Shown piece by piece: positions 52,659 through 62,946 of a stretch of DNA of 64,000 nt (position 1 is its first letter; the number at the start of each line of letters is the position of its first letter). The stretch is taken from the NCBI RefSeq assembly GCF_003254585.1, contig NZ_QJGZ01000030.1, positions 1-64,000 on the forward strand, written 5' to 3'. The notes under the pieces were generated by a model, which saw nothing but the letters and a program-made list of their open reading frames with translations, searched no databases and had not been told where the DNA came from. Source of the DNA: Flavobacterium sharifuzzamanii. Lineage in GTDB: Bacteria > Bacteroidota > Bacteroidia > Flavobacteriales > Flavobacteriaceae. Both the position numbers and the translations under genes were made by a program.

Positions 52659-52702
52659 TATAATTAATTCTATCGATTTACTAGACTTTAGAAAATATTT
52701 TT

Positions 52703-53116
52703 TTATTTTTTTACCAATGAAGCGATTGTAATGCCTTCCATAGCCTTCAAAGTTTTGTCTCTAATTAGCATCAAGCCGTGACGCAGACTGCATTCAGACT
52801 CGGTTTTACAATCAGAGCAAGGCTCGTAAAAATTTAAAGAAGCGCATGGCAAAAGTGCAATTGCACCGTCAAATAATCGGTGAATTTCTGCCAAAGTGAT
52901 GTCATTTTTGGATTTAATTAGATAGTACCCGCCAAATTTTCCCTGCTTACTGCTCACAAAACGACCGCGTTTTAGATCTAATAAAATTTGCTCTAAAAAC
53001 TTTTTAGGAATGTTAGCGCCATCAGCAATTTCTACAGTTCTAGAAATGTGATTTTCGTCTTGTTCTGCTAAATAAAGTAAGGCCTTAAGGGCGTATTTTG
53101 CTTTATGTGATAACAT
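52703..53116 (-). CDS. Rrf2-family transcriptional regulator with four cysteines
   Basis: The 137-residue protein has the Rrf2 winged helix: K-A-K-Y-A-L-K-A-L-L-Y-L-A and then I-P-K-K-F-L-E-Q-I-L-L-D-L and G-K-F-G-G-Y-Y-L. Cys91, Cys100, Cys103 and Cys109 fall in the position of the Fe-S ligands of IscR/NsrR; four rather than three is a difference. In Bacteroidota close homologues are associated with sulfur assimilation. It is upstream of the leader peptide and receptor on the same strand. Confidence 0.87.
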   Translation of the reverse strand: MLSHKAKYALKALLYLAEQDENHISRTVEIADGANIPKKFLEQILLDLKRGRFVSSKQGKFGGYYLIKSKNDITLAEIHRLFDGAIALLPCASLNFYEPCSDCKTESECSLRHGLMLIRDKTLKAMEGITIASLVKK

Positions 53117-53209
53117 CTATTAATAAATTGTAAAATGTAAATGTATGATATTTTAAGATTGAAACCTAAACTTGAAACCTCAAACAAAGAAAATTAGAAC
53201 CAGAATAAA

Positions 53210-54043
53210 TTACCAGCCTCCGCTAGATCCGCCACCAGAGAAACCTCCACCGCCAAATCCGCCGCCGAAGCCTCCGCCTCCGCCAAAACCACCACCAGAT
53301 GATCCTCCGCCGAAACCTCCAAATCCACCACTGCTTCTTCCAAGATTACTCAGAATAATAGCGTCAAGTAGGCTAGGGCCACCACCGCCATTGTTGCCAG
53401 AATTTCCTCCTCCGCCTCTTTTATTTCGAGACATTAAGATTAAAACAATTACAACAATTACGATAAAAGGCAAAATAGGGAAGTCTTGTCCTTTTGCTTG
53501 TTTGCGTTCACCTTTAAATTTTCCTTTAAAAACATCAATAATAGCATCAGTTCCTTTATCAAGACCGTTGTAGAAGCTTCCTGCTTTAAACTCTGGTATA
53601 ATAATGTTTCTGATGATTGTTCCTCCAATTCCCGCCGTCAAACGATCTTCTAGCCCGTATCCAGGATTAATTGCAATCTTTTTTTCGTTTTTTGCCAAAA
53701 GAATCACAACTCCATTATCGTCTTCTTTAGTTCCTCCAATTCCCCAAGTTTGTCCCCATTTTGTGGCCAACTGACTTACATCTTCTCCTTTTAAACTTTC
53801 AATAGTAATAACTACAATTTGAGTTGTAGTGGAGTCTGAATAACGAATTAGTTTTTCTTCTAACTGAGCTTTTTCAGTAGAGCTTAAAATGTTAGCGTAA
53901 TCGTAAACAGAAGTCTGAAAACTAGGTTTTGGCGGAATCTCAAATTGCGCAAAAATAGTATTGCTAATAAAAAATGCGATAAACAAAAAAGTAAGCTGAA
54001 AAATTCGATTAGAATTTAAGATTTTAATTTGGGAATTTTTCAT
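53210..54043 (-). CDS. TPM-domain membrane protein with Gly-rich tail
   Basis: The 277-residue protein has a signal peptide (about 14-32) and a TPM (YgcG-like) domain at about 40-165: V-Y-D-Y-A-N-I-L-S, Q-I-V-V-V-T-I and G-W-G-I-G-G-T-K-E-D-D-N-G-V-V. A membrane span (about 188-204) and a Gly/Ser/Phe-rich cytoplasmic tail follow. TPM proteins have been linked to phosphatase activity and to photosystem repair in plants; the role here is unknown. It forms an operon with the next four genes. Confidence 0.88.
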   Translation of the reverse strand: MKNSQIKILNSNRIFQLTFLFIAFFISNTIFAQFEIPPKPSFQTSVYDYANILSSTEKAQLEEKLIRYSDSTTTQIVVITIESLKGEDVSQLATKWGQTWGIGGTKEDDNGVVILLAKNEKKIAINPGYGLEDRLTAGIGGTIIRNIIIPEFKAGSFYNGLDKGTDAIIDVFKGKFKGERKQAKGQDFPILPFIVIVVIVLILMSRNKRGGGGNSGNNGGGGPSLLDAIILSNLGRSSGGFGGFGGGSSGGGFGGGGGFGGGFGGGGFSGGGSSGGW

Positions 54044-54046
54044 TAT

Positions 54047-54484
54047 TTATCCTTTTGAGATTTCGTTAGATAATTCGTTGACATCATCTTCCTGAGAAGG
54101 AAAGTATTTTTTGAGCTGTTCTCCGGCATTCAAAATACCGTCAACAATTCCTTGTTTAAAATTGCCGGCTTTAAAATGATTCACCATAATGTCTTTGGTG
54201 CAATCCCAAAAATCGTTGGCTACCACATCATTAATTCCTTTGTCTCCACAAATCACAAAGTTTTTGTCTTCAACTGCAAAATAGAGTAATACGCCATTTT
54301 TTAGTTTGGTTTCATCCATTCGTAAATCATGAAAAACTTCTAAAGCCCTATCAAAATGGACTTTAGAAGTTGTTTTTTCTATATGTACTCTAATTTCGCC
54401 AGAAGTATTATTTTCGGCCATGCGAATAGCTTCAACAATTTCGTGTTCTTCTTCTTTGGTTAAAAAATCTTCTACTTTTGACAT
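54047..54484 (-). CDS. Second TPM-domain protein
   Basis: The 145-residue cytoplasmic-looking TPM domain has E-I-R-V-H-I-E and the block N-G-V-L-L-Y-F-A-V-E-D-K-N-F-V-I-C-G-D-K-G-I-N. It has no signal peptide. It is 3 bp upstream of the longer TPM gene and transcribed with it. Confidence 0.88.
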   Translation of the reverse strand: MSKVEDFLTKEEEHEIVEAIRMAENNTSGEIRVHIEKTTSKVHFDRALEVFHDLRMDETKLKNGVLLYFAVEDKNFVICGDKGINDVVANDFWDCTKDIMVNHFKAGNFKQGIVDGILNAGEQLKKYFPSQEDDVNELSNEISKG

Positions 54485-54577
54485 GGAAATTATTTTAGAG
54501 TTTAGATTGTAGATTTTAGATTTTAGATTTCAGATTACATCTGAAATCTAAAATCGTTAATCAAAAATATTAAATCT

Positions 54578-55162
54578 TTAGAATTTTACTTCAACAGGTT
54601 TGTCTGCTCCAGTAGAAGCTTCAAAATATGGTTTTTCTTTGTATTCGCTCAAGAACCATTTGTTTGGAATAGACAAGATGTAACCGTTGTAAACTTGTAC
54701 AGCTTCGTTGAAACGAGTTCTAGCCGTTAAAATTTGGTTTTCAGTACTTGCCAATTCATCTTGAAGTTTCAAGAAGTTCTCATTAGCTTTTAAAGTTGGA
54801 TATTGTTCAACAGAAACCAATAATCTTGATAAAGAAGAACTTACTCCGCTTTGAGCTTGGTTAAATGCTGCTAATTGCTCAGGAGTTACGTTGCTTGGAT
54901 CAATTGTTACCGAAGTAGCTTTTGCACGAGCTTCAATAACTGCTGTTAAAGTTCCTTTTTCAAAGTCAGCAGCACCTTTTACAGTGTTTACTAAATTCCC
55001 GATAAGATCATTACGTCTTTGGTAAGCCGTTTGAACATTTCCCCATTCTTTATTTACAGCTTGGCTGTGTTGCAAAGCAGTGTTTTTAATACCAATCGAC
55101 CAAAATGCGATAATAGCAATAAGCACTACAATAATTCCTACAGGGATTAACCACTTTTTCAT
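54578..55162 (-). CDS. lemA: LemA family protein
   Basis: The 194-residue protein has an N-terminal membrane anchor (about 5-24) and the helical LemA domain: V-Q-T-A-Y-Q-R-R-N-D-L-I-G-N-L-V-N-T-V-K, Y-P-T-L-K-A-N-E-N-F and E-N-Q-I-L-T-A-R-T-R-F-N-E-A-V. LemA and TPM genes are commonly neighbours, as here. The 93-bp gap to the TPM gene contains AGATTTTAG-type short repeats. Confidence 0.93.
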   Translation of the reverse strand: MKKWLIPVGIIVVLIAIIAFWSIGIKNTALQHSQAVNKEWGNVQTAYQRRNDLIGNLVNTVKGAADFEKGTLTAVIEARAKATSVTIDPSNVTPEQLAAFNQAQSGVSSSLSRLLVSVEQYPTLKANENFLKLQDELASTENQILTARTRFNEAVQVYNGYILSIPNKWFLSEYKEKPYFEASTGADKPVEVKF

Positions 55163-55196
55163 ATTTGTTTTGATTTAAGTTTATTTCTATTTTTAA

Positions 55197-55529
55197 TTAC
55201 AATTCGTTTTTGATGTCGTTCAGTTGCGTTTTTATCGACTCTAATTTACGTATTATTTCGAATTTATCTAACGTTTTCTTCTGACCTTCTTTTAAATGTG
55301 TTTTGGCACCTTCAAGCGTAAATCCTCTTTCTTTTACTAAGTGATAAATCAATTGAAGATTTGTAATATCGTCTGGTGTGAACATCCTGTTTCCCTTTGC
55401 ATTTTTTTTAGGTTTTAGAATGTCAAATTCGCTATCCCAAAATCGTATCAAAGAGGCATTGACATTAAAAGCCTTGGCAACTTCGCCAATACTGTAATAT
55501 CTTTTGTCTTTAGAAAGTTCAATATGCAT
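55197..55529 (-). CDS. MerR-family regulator
   Basis: The 110-residue protein has a MerR winged helix-turn-helix: Y-Y-S-I-G-E-V-A-K-A-F-N-V-N-A-S-L-I-R-F-W and G-N-R-M-F-T-P-D-D-I. A short coiled coil takes the place of a ligand domain. Such single-domain MerR proteins are conserved between M23 peptidase and LemA genes in Flavobacteria. Confidence 0.9.
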   Translation of the reverse strand: MHIELSKDKRYYSIGEVAKAFNVNASLIRFWDSEFDILKPKKNAKGNRMFTPDDITNLQLIYHLVKERGFTLEGAKTHLKEGQKKTLDKFEIIRKLESIKTQLNDIKNEL

Positions 55530-55576
55530 GATTCGTTTTTTTCTATTTTACTTCAAAAATAGTATTTTTTGTACTA

Positions 55577-56554
55577 TTAATCTAATGATTGATTTTCTTG
55601 GTTTGCCATTTGCGAAATCGCCACATATTCCACAGCTGAAATATTTCCATAATAAAAATTCAGCGGATTGACTACTTTTCCGTCTTTATGGACTTCATAA
55701 TGACAATGCGGACCTTCAGATCTTCCTGTGCTTCCAACATAACCAATCACATCGCCGCGTTTCACTCTTTGTCCCGGACGACAATTGTATTTGCTTAAAT
55801 GGGCATACAGACTTTCGTATCCAAAACCATGCCTGATCACAATATGGTTTCCGTATCCCGAAGCCGTATTGTCAGCTCTTTCAACTACGCCATCTCCTGT
55901 TGCGTAAATTGGAGCTCCTGTATTGGCGGTGAAATCCATTCCGTTATGCATTTTTCTCACTTTCGTGAAAGGGTCAATGCGATACCCAAAACCTGACGCG
56001 ACACGTTTCAAATTTTCATTTCGAACTGGCTGAATGGCAGGAATTGCTAATAATAAATTTTCTTTAGCTCCTGCTAATTTTAAAATTTCATCTAAAGATT
56101 TAGACTGAATTGCCAACTGCTTTGATAGTTTGTCAACTCTTTTTGTCGCATTCAAAACCAATTGAGAATTGTTATATCCTTCTAGCGCTTTGTATTTGTC
56201 AGAACTTCTAAAACCAGCTTTTCGAATCGAATCTGGAATTTCAGCTTTGTTAAAATATACACGATAAATATTATTGTCACGTTCTTCTAATGCATCTGCG
56301 GCTTCATCAATTTCGTCCAGTTTTTTATTCAAAATGGCATATTGAAGTTTCAAATTTTCAATTTCACGAGCCTGTAAACGATCTTTTGGAGTTTCGAAAT
56401 AAGGGGTGTTAATTAAAAGAACAAAAACTAAGAAACCAAACAGTGCCGATGCCAGTAAAAACAAGAATGCGTAACCTATTTTTATTCTTTTTCTGGTTTT
56501 TATTTTTGTATAAGCCAGATTTTCTGGGTCGTAATAATATTTTACTTTCGCCAT
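55577..56554 (-). CDS. Membrane-anchored M23 peptidase (LytM-like)
   Basis: The 325-residue protein has a membrane span (about 25-48) and a periplasmic coiled coil (about 60-170). The M23 domain carries M-H-N-G-M-D-F and G-P-H-C-H-Y-E-V-H, the zinc ligands of lysostaphin-type endopeptidases. It would cut peptidoglycan cross-links or be an activator of amidases. First gene of the M23-MerR-LemA-TPM-TPM operon and divergent from alaS. Confidence 0.92.
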   Translation of the reverse strand: MAKVKYYYDPENLAYTKIKTRKRIKIGYAFLFLLASALFGFLVFVLLINTPYFETPKDRLQAREIENLKLQYAILNKKLDEIDEAADALEERDNNIYRVYFNKAEIPDSIRKAGFRSSDKYKALEGYNNSQLVLNATKRVDKLSKQLAIQSKSLDEILKLAGAKENLLLAIPAIQPVRNENLKRVASGFGYRIDPFTKVRKMHNGMDFTANTGAPIYATGDGVVERADNTASGYGNHIVIRHGFGYESLYAHLSKYNCRPGQRVKRGDVIGYVGSTGRSEGPHCHYEVHKDGKVVNPLNFYYGNISAVEYVAISQMANQENQSLD

Positions 56555-56830
56555 ATTTTAAAATACGCTATTTTTGCACCTTGTAAAATAGGTTAGTCGA
56601 ATAAAACTGCTAATTGTTTCAGTTATTCGACACTTTTTTACCAGGATTAATGATTAGATATTGGGGCTATTTTATCATTAGATAATGCGCAAAATAGGCA
56701 ATTTATTGTTTAAAATATAAGTTTTTTAATTTCATTATAAAAAACTTAACGTATCATCAAATGAATAAATTAGCTAATCATCTAGTTATCAAATTGACAC
56801 ATTAAATTGACACATTTTTCTAATTTAAAT

Positions 56831-59470
56831 ATGAAATCACAAGACGTACGTAAACAATTTTTAGATTTTTTTGAGGGTAAAGGGCATACTATTGTTCCTT
56901 CAGCTCCTATTGTTCTTAAAGACGACCCAACCCTAATGTTCAACAACTCGGGAATGGCCCAGTTTAAAGAATTTTTCTTAGGAAACGGAACTCCAAAAAG
57001 TCCAAGAATAGCCGATACGCAAAAATGTCTTCGTGTTTCAGGAAAACACAACGATCTTGAAGAAGTAGGTATTGACACGTACCACCACACAATGTTCGAA
57101 ATGTTAGGAAACTGGTCTTTTGGAGATTACTTCAAAAAAGAAGCAATCAACTGGGCTTGGGAACTATTAACAGAAGTGTACAAAATTCCAAAAGAGAATC
57201 TTTATGTTTCTGTTTTTGAAGGAAGTAAAGAAGATAACGTTCCGTTTGACCAAGAAGCTTGGGATATCTGGAAAACGTTAATCGACGAGGATAGAATTAT
57301 TCTTGGAAATAAAAAAGATAATTTCTGGGAAATGGGAGATCAAGGACCATGCGGACCTTGTTCTGAAATTCACGTTGATTTACGTTCTGAAGAAGAAAAA
57401 GCACTAGTTTCAGGAAAAAGTTTGGTAAACAATGATCACCCGCAAGTTGTTGAAATCTGGAATAACGTATTCATGGAATTCAACCGTAAAGCAGATGGTT
57501 CGTTAGAAAAACTCCCTGCACAGCACGTAGATACTGGAATGGGATTTGAGCGTTTGTGTATGGCTTTACAAGGGAAAACATCAAACTATGATACGGATGT
57601 TTTTATGCCTTTAATTAGAGAAATCGAAACCATTACTGGAGCAAAATATACAACTAATGATGTAACAGGCATTAGTGAAGAACAAAATAAAATGAATATC
57701 GCTATTCGTGTAGTGGCAGATCACGTTCGTGCGGTAGCTTTTGCTATTGCTGACGGTCAGTTGCCTTCTAATACGGGTGCGGGATATGTAATTCGTAGAA
57801 TTCTGCGTCGTGCAATTCGTTACGGATTTACTTTCTTAAATACGAAAGAGCCATTTATCTATAAATTGGTTGAAACTTTAAGCGAACAGATGGGAGATTC
57901 TTTCCCAGAAATAAGAACGCAGAAAGCACTTTGTTCTAATGTAATTCGTGAGGAAGAAAACTCATTCTTGAAAACATTAGATCAAGGATTAATTCTTTTA
58001 GATGCTGTAATTTTAAACAACAGCGGAGATACTGTTGATGGTAAAAAAGCATTTGAATTGTATGATACTTACGGATTCCCGATTGACTTAACAGCTTTGA
58101 TCCTTTCTGAAAGAGGATTGAAATTGGACGAAGAAGGATTCCAAGAACAATTGCAATTACAAAAAGAAAGATCTCGTGCAGCATCTAAAGTAACTGCTGG
58201 TGACTGGAATGTGCTTGTAGAAGATGATATTCAGGAATTTGTTGGATATGACAGATTATCACAACAAGTTAAAATCACGAAATACCGCAGAGTTGAAAGT
58301 GCAAAAGATGGTGAGATTTTCCAATTGGTTTTCAATGCAACTCCTTTTTATGGAGAAAGCGGAGGACAAACGGGAGATAAAGGATATTTAGAAGCTCAAA
58401 ACGGGGACATCGTTTATATTATTGATACTAAAAAAGAGAATAATCAAACGATTCATTTGGCAAAATCGTTACCAGAAAACCTTACAGGTACTTTTAATGC
58501 GGTTGTTGATGCAAACCAAAGAGCTAAAACTTCGTCAAATCACTCGGCTACGCACTTGTTGCACCAAGCTTTACGTAAGATTTTAGGAACTCACATTGAG
58601 CAAAAAGGTTCGATGGTAAGAAATGCTTCATTACGTTTTGACTTTTCTCACTTCGCTAAAGTAACTGATGAAGAATTAGTAGAAGTAGAAAACTTCGTAA
58701 ATGCAAGGATTCGTGAAAGTTTGCCATTAATCGAAAAAAGAGCAATTCCGAAAGAACAGGCACTTGAAGATGGCGCAATTGCATTATTTGGAGAGAAATA
58801 CGGAGATCTAGTTCGTACCATTAAATTTGGAGATTCTGTCGAATTATGCGGAGGAACGCACGTTGCAAATACATCTGATATTTGGCACTTTAAAATTGTT
58901 TCTGAAGGAGCTGTTGCAGCTGGAATCAGAAGGATTGAAGCAATCACAAGTGAAGCAGCAAAAGAATATTTTGAGTCTCAAGCTGTTTCTTTAGCTGAAA
59001 TTAAAGAAGCGCTTAAAAATGCTCAAGATCCAGTGAAATCTATCTTGGCTTTACAAGATGAAAACGCTCAATTGAAAAAACAATTGGAAGCTTTATTAAA
59101 AGATAAAGCTAAAAATATGAAAGCTGATTTGGCTAAAGAATTGCAAGAAATCAATGGTGTTCAGTTTTTAGCAAAACAAGTAGATTTAAATCCAGAGGGA
59201 GCAAAAGACTTGGCTTACGAATTGGGTGGTTCTTATAACAACTTATTCGTTGTTTTCGCTACAGCTCACGAAGGAAAACCAATGTTAACTTGTTATATCT
59301 CTAAAGAAATTGTAGCAGAGAAAAACTTAAACGCTGGACAAGTTGTTCGCGAATTAGGTAAATACATCCAAGGAGGAGGAGGAGGACAGCCTTTCTTCGC
59401 AACTGCAGGAGGTAAAAATGTTGATGGAATTGCTGAGGCTCTAGCTAAAGCGGTAGATTTTGTTAAATAA
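56831..59470 (+). CDS. alaS: Alanyl-tRNA synthetase
   Basis: The start is set at the ATG at 56831 ([10 protein letters not shown]), as in homologues; the frame is open 24 bp further. The 879-residue protein has the class II core, the editing-domain zinc site H-S-A-T-H and C-G-G-T-H-V, and the C-Ala glycine-rich end [14 protein letters not shown]. It charges tRNA-Ala in the cytoplasm. Full length, divergent from the M23 operon. Confidence 0.97.
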   Translation: MKSQDVRKQFLDFFEGKGHTIVPSAPIVLKDDPTLMFNNSGMAQFKEFFLGNGTPKSPRIADTQKCLRVSGKHNDLEEVGIDTYHHTMFEMLGNWSFGDYFKKEAINWAWELLTEVYKIPKENLYVSVFEGSKEDNVPFDQEAWDIWKTLIDEDRIILGNKKDNFWEMGDQGPCGPCSEIHVDLRSEEEKALVSGKSLVNNDHPQVVEIWNNVFMEFNRKADGSLEKLPAQHVDTGMGFERLCMALQGKTSNYDTDVFMPLIREIETITGAKYTTNDVTGISEEQNKMNIAIRVVADHVRAVAFAIADGQLPSNTGAGYVIRRILRRAIRYGFTFLNTKEPFIYKLVETLSEQMGDSFPEIRTQKALCSNVIREEENSFLKTLDQGLILLDAVILNNSGDTVDGKKAFELYDTYGFPIDLTALILSERGLKLDEEGFQEQLQLQKERSRAASKVTAGDWNVLVEDDIQEFVGYDRLSQQVKITKYRRVESAKDGEIFQLVFNATPFYGESGGQTGDKGYLEAQNGDIVYIIDTKKENNQTIHLAKSLPENLTGTFNAVVDANQRAKTSSNHSATHLLHQALRKILGTHIEQKGSMVRNASLRFDFSHFAKVTDEELVEVENFVNARIRESLPLIEKRAIPKEQALEDGAIALFGEKYGDLVRTIKFGDSVELCGGTHVANTSDIWHFKIVSEGAVAAGIRRIEAITSEAAKEYFESQAVSLAEIKEALKNAQDPVKSILALQDENAQLKKQLEALLKDKAKNMKADLAKELQEINGVQFLAKQVDLNPEGAKDLAYELGGSYNNLFVVFATAHEGKPMLTCYISKEIVAEKNLNAGQVVRELGKYIQGGGGGQPFFATAGGKNVDGIAEALAKAVDFVK

Positions 59471-59521
59471 AGATTCTAAGGTTCTGAGATACTAAGGAAC
59501 TAAGTTTTTATAATTTATAAC

Positions 59522-59555
59522 AACCCGACAGGTTTTTAAAACCTGTCGGGTTTTG
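59522..59555. terminator. Strong terminator hairpin after alaS
   Basis: AACCCGACAGGTTTT and its complement are perfect arms separated by two bases. Confidence 0.85.
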
Positions 59556-59568
59556 TGTTTAATATAGA

Positions 59569-59702
59569 TTCAATAGCGTCCAGCTTTAGCTGGATGGGAA
59601 AATTAGAAATTAGAAAGGGCTTTAGCCAAACGTGGTAGTTTGGCTAAAGCCCTTCAACTTTAATTTATTATATTCATCTAGCTAAAGCTGGACGCTATTC
59701 AA
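59569..59702. repeat. Nested palindromic repeat element (MITE-like)
   Basis: The outer arms 59569-59596 and 59675-59702 are complementary except for two or three bases and read TTGAATAGCGTCCAGCTTTAG from the right end. An inner hairpin 59617-59652 has perfect 15-bp arms (GGGCTTTAGCCAAAC). The element is 134 bp, non-coding, and GC-richer than its surroundings. It could be a MITE or a palindromic intergenic repeat of Flavobacterium. Confidence 0.8.
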
Positions 59703-59750
59703 AAAAACTTAGAATCTTAGCAACTTAGCACCTCAGAACCTTTTAAAAAA

Positions 59751-61496
59751 CTATTTTCTTTCGCCAATCTGCTGGCGCCACATAGCGTAATACAATCCCT
59801 TCTCAACAATCAAATCATCATGTTTACCTTGCTCGATAATTTTACCTTGTTCTAGAACAAAGATTCTATCAGCATGCATTACAGTGGATAAACGGTGCGC
59901 AATTAAAACTGTAATTCTGTTTTTATCTGATATATTTCGGATTGTTGCATTAATTTCTTCTTCAGTAATAGAATCCAAAGCAGAAGTCGCTTCGTCAAAA
60001 ATCAATAAATTCGGATTTCTCAAAATAGCTCTCGCGATAGATAGACGTTGTTTTTCTCCACCTGAAACTTTGATTCCACCTTCACCAATTGTGGTGTTTA
60101 AACCGTCTTCTGCACGTTTAAGAAGTTTATCACAGCTTGCACGTTTCAATGCATCATATAGTTCTTCGTCTGTTGCATTGGGTTTAACGAATAATAAGTT
60201 CTCGCGAATTGTTCCAGAGAATAATTGTGCATCTTGTGTTACAAAACCAAGCTGTTTTCTTAAATCTAATAAATCAATTTCGGTTGAATCAATGTCATTA
60301 TACAAAACCTGACCTTCTGCAGGAGTATATAATCCAACCAATAATTTTACTAAAGTTGTTTTTCCAGATCCAGACGGACCAACAAAGGCAACAGTCTGGC
60401 CTTGTTTGATTTCGAAATTAATATTTTCAACAGCTTTAAACTTGGCAGTTTTATGCTGAAAGCTAACATTTTCGAAAAGCAATTTTTGAATTGCACCAAT
60501 ATGTTTTGGAGTTTTTGGGCGGAATTCTTTTGGAGCATTCAACAAGGTTTTGAAATTCTCCATTGAAACTTTTGTTTCATTTAGAGCGATGATAAAGTTT
60601 CCTAATTCCTGTAAAGGTCCAAAAATAAAGAAAGTGAAAAAGACCATTGTCAACAGATCTCCAACGATAATTTTTCCTCCAAATAAGAAATAATACAAAG
60701 CAAAAACAACACAAGTTCTCAAGAAATGAACCGTTGTTCCTTGAATAAAACTTAAACTTCTTATGAATCGGATTTTCTGTAATTCTAATTGAAGAATCTT
60801 AAACGTATTTAAGTTTAAACGTTTTTCTTCCTGATACGTTAGACCAAGACTTTTTACTAATTCAATATTTCGCAAACTCTCGGTTGTAGAACCTGCCAAT
60901 GCATTGGTTTGATTCACAATTTTTCGAGAAACAATTTTAATTTTCTTTCCTAGATATAAACTTACCAGAGCAATAATTGGTGCTGTAATTAAGAAGATAA
61001 TAGAAATTCTGAAATCGATTCTGGCAACATAGACGATTACGAAAATGAAACCGATAATAGTTTGGAAAATTAAAGAGATAGAAAGCGTAATCAGTTTTTC
61101 TGAATCGATTCTAACTTTTGTCAATTTGCTCAAAGTTTCACCGCTTCGCTGATCTTCAAATTCTGCATAAGGAAGATCGAGAGATTTCTTGATTCCGTCC
61201 GTATACATTTGTGCACCGGTTCTTTGAATTACAACGTTGGTAAAATAATCTTGAAAGTTTTTGGTAATTCTGGAAATCATGGCAGCACCAAGCGAAAGAC
61301 CAAGCCAGAAAGCTAAAGATTTTATAAAACCGATTTCGTTTCCTTTATATTTTGCAATTCCGACACCGCAGTCCTGCATTAATTTTCCTGTAATTACAGA
61401 GTCTGACAAACTGAAACAAATGTTGATCGTAGCCATTATCAAAGCAAAAAATAAGAGCATTTTGTGTCTGATAATGTAAGTATATAATAATTTCAT
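59751..61496 (-). CDS. ABC exporter, fused permease-ATPase
   Basis: The 581-residue protein has six membrane spans (about 12-30, 60-78, 140-180, 255-300). The nucleotide-binding domain has Walker A G-P-S-G-S-G-K-T (373-380), signature V-S-G-G-E-K-Q-R, Walker B L-L-I-F-D-E-A-T-S-A-L-D and the H-loop I-A-H-R-L. As a homodimer it would export lipids, peptides or drugs. No peptidase domain is present. It is monocistronic. Confidence 0.92.
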   Translation of the reverse strand: MKLLYTYIIRHKMLLFFALIMATINICFSLSDSVITGKLMQDCGVGIAKYKGNEIGFIKSLAFWLGLSLGAAMISRITKNFQDYFTNVVIQRTGAQMYTDGIKKSLDLPYAEFEDQRSGETLSKLTKVRIDSEKLITLSISLIFQTIIGFIFVIVYVARIDFRISIIFLITAPIIALVSLYLGKKIKIVSRKIVNQTNALAGSTTESLRNIELVKSLGLTYQEEKRLNLNTFKILQLELQKIRFIRSLSFIQGTTVHFLRTCVVFALYYFLFGGKIIVGDLLTMVFFTFFIFGPLQELGNFIIALNETKVSMENFKTLLNAPKEFRPKTPKHIGAIQKLLFENVSFQHKTAKFKAVENINFEIKQGQTVAFVGPSGSGKTTLVKLLVGLYTPAEGQVLYNDIDSTEIDLLDLRKQLGFVTQDAQLFSGTIRENLLFVKPNATDEELYDALKRASCDKLLKRAEDGLNTTIGEGGIKVSGGEKQRLSIARAILRNPNLLIFDEATSALDSITEEEINATIRNISDKNRITVLIAHRLSTVMHADRIFVLEQGKIIEQGKHDDLIVEKGLYYAMWRQQIGERK

Positions 61497-61706
61497 AAGT
61501 GATTTAAAAAAATGGAAGAAGCAAAAGTAAGGAATTGTTTTAGTTTGTAGAGGTGCTTTTTGTTATTAAAAATGTAATTTTTATAGTTTGATTCTACAAA
61601 ATTAAATCAACTCTTTTTCAATTATAAAACTTATCAAGTAAAAAAGGGGAATGCAGAAGTTTTGGCAGTGGATATTTAACTTTTTTGATAATTATAAGAT
61701 TATTAT

Positions 61707-61916
61707 ATGTTTGATAATATAAAGAAAACAGAAACTAAAAGCGCAGAGGGAACTTTAACTTATAAAGATGGAAATATAATCAAAGTCGAAGAAAAGTCTA
61801 GTTCTTCGACAAAACCATTACTTTTTGATTATGATACTAAAAAGAATCCTCTAAAAAATATTCTAGGTTTCAATTTACTATTAATGAAATTAAATACACC
61901 TATTAAAATCAAGTGA
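61707..61916 (+). pseudogene. Truncated paralogue of the lipoprotein at 62065
   Basis: The 69-residue frame has no signal peptide. It contains F-D-Y-D-T-K-K-N-P-L-K-N-I-L-G-F-N-L-L-L, matching Y-D-Y-D-A-K-N-N-A-F-K-N-I-L-G-F-N-L-L-L in the downstream lipoprotein, then ends soon after. The N-terminal half also fits the YTYNNDGT-like repeats of the family. It is most likely a remnant of a deleted copy, with its own terminator still in place. Confidence 0.7.
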
Positions 61917-61927
61917 TTTTAATTTAT

Positions 61928-61961
61928 AAAAAGCCAAATGCTTCGGTATTTGGCTTTTTTA
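61928..61961 (+). terminator. Terminator
   Basis: AAAAAGCCAAATg-cttcg-gtATTTGGCTTTTTT with T-run follows the truncated paralogue. Confidence 0.85.
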
Positions 61962-62064
61962 TTTTAAAATGTACCCTATTCTATCATTTAATAAATTTTT
62001 ACAGGTAATGCTATCATTTTTCTATCTATAGATTTGAAAATTATTAACCTATTAATCTTTTATA

Positions 62065-62862
62065 ATGAAAAAAATTCTATGCCTTTTTGGCGTTTTAGCT
62101 TTAACATTGACATCTTGTTCAAAAGATGATGATAGCAACAATAGTAATAACATAGTGTTACCAAAAACTATTCAGTTTACTAATTTGAAAGACCTTTCAA
62201 AAAATACCTTAAGTACATTTACTTATAATGGGAATAAAATTGTAACTGTTAGTAATGCAGGAGCAAAATCTGAATTTACTTATACAGGTAATCAAATAAC
62301 AAAAAAAGTTGATTATGTTATGAGTAATGGTCAATTAGGAAAAGTTATAGAAGCGTCGTATGTTTATGCAAATGGTAAATTACAAAGTGTAAGTGGAATC
62401 TCTTATGGAAGAGCTTTCAAGCAAGTTTACACTTATAATAATGACGGTACTATTAAAAAAGAAGCATATACTATCGATGCGAATGGAGTAGAATCATTAT
62501 CGCCAGAAAGCTGGTTGCTAACTATTGCAAATGGAAATTTAACAAAATTTGTTACTATAAGCGGTACTTTTGTTGGCACGCATGTTTACGATTATGATGC
62601 TAAAAATAATGCATTTAAAAACATCTTAGGCTTTAATTTATTATTAGATCAAGCAATAACACCTTCATTGGGACAAAAGATTTATTCTTCTTTATATAAC
62701 ATTGAAAAAGATACTCAATCAGTAGTTATAGATTCTCAGCCATTTACTAATACTGTAGATTACAATGCTAAATATGATTATAATGCTGGAGGTTATCCTG
62801 TTAAGCAAACATCTTATAATCAAGATGGAACTGTGAAAGAAGTATTTGATTATACTTACTAG
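62065..62862 (+). CDS. Lipoprotein with YD-like beta repeats
   Basis: The 265-residue protein has a signal with lipobox L-T-S-C (Cys18) followed by an acidic S-K-D-D-D-S. The rest is beta-strand repeats such as F-T-Y-T-G-N-Q-I-T-K-K, Y-V-Y-A-N-G-K-L and Y-T-Y-N-N-D-G-T-I-K-K, reminiscent of RHS/YD repeats. It is an outer-membrane or surface lipoprotein of unknown role. A paralogue follows at 63100 and a remnant precedes it. Confidence 0.85.
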   Translation: MKKILCLFGVLALTLTSCSKDDDSNNSNNIVLPKTIQFTNLKDLSKNTLSTFTYNGNKIVTVSNAGAKSEFTYTGNQITKKVDYVMSNGQLGKVIEASYVYANGKLQSVSGISYGRAFKQVYTYNNDGTIKKEAYTIDANGVESLSPESWLLTIANGNLTKFVTISGTFVGTHVYDYDAKNNAFKNILGFNLLLDQAITPSLGQKIYSSLYNIEKDTQSVVIDSQPFTNTVDYNAKYDYNAGGYPVKQTSYNQDGTVKEVFDYTY

Positions 62863-62902
62863 CCATAAAAGTATATTTTTTATAAAAGCCAAAACAATTG
62901 AA

Positions 62903-62946
62903 AATGTCCCCAAAAGGTATATACTATTTGGGGATATTTTTTATTT
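62903..62946 (+). terminator. Terminator
   Basis: ATGTCCCCAAA...TTTGGGGATAT with T-run, 45 bp after the lipoprotein stop codon. Confidence 0.75.

Noticed and set aside
53172..53573. Proline-rich plus-strand open frame
   Set aside because: It is the reverse complement of the Gly-rich tail of the TPM-domain protein.
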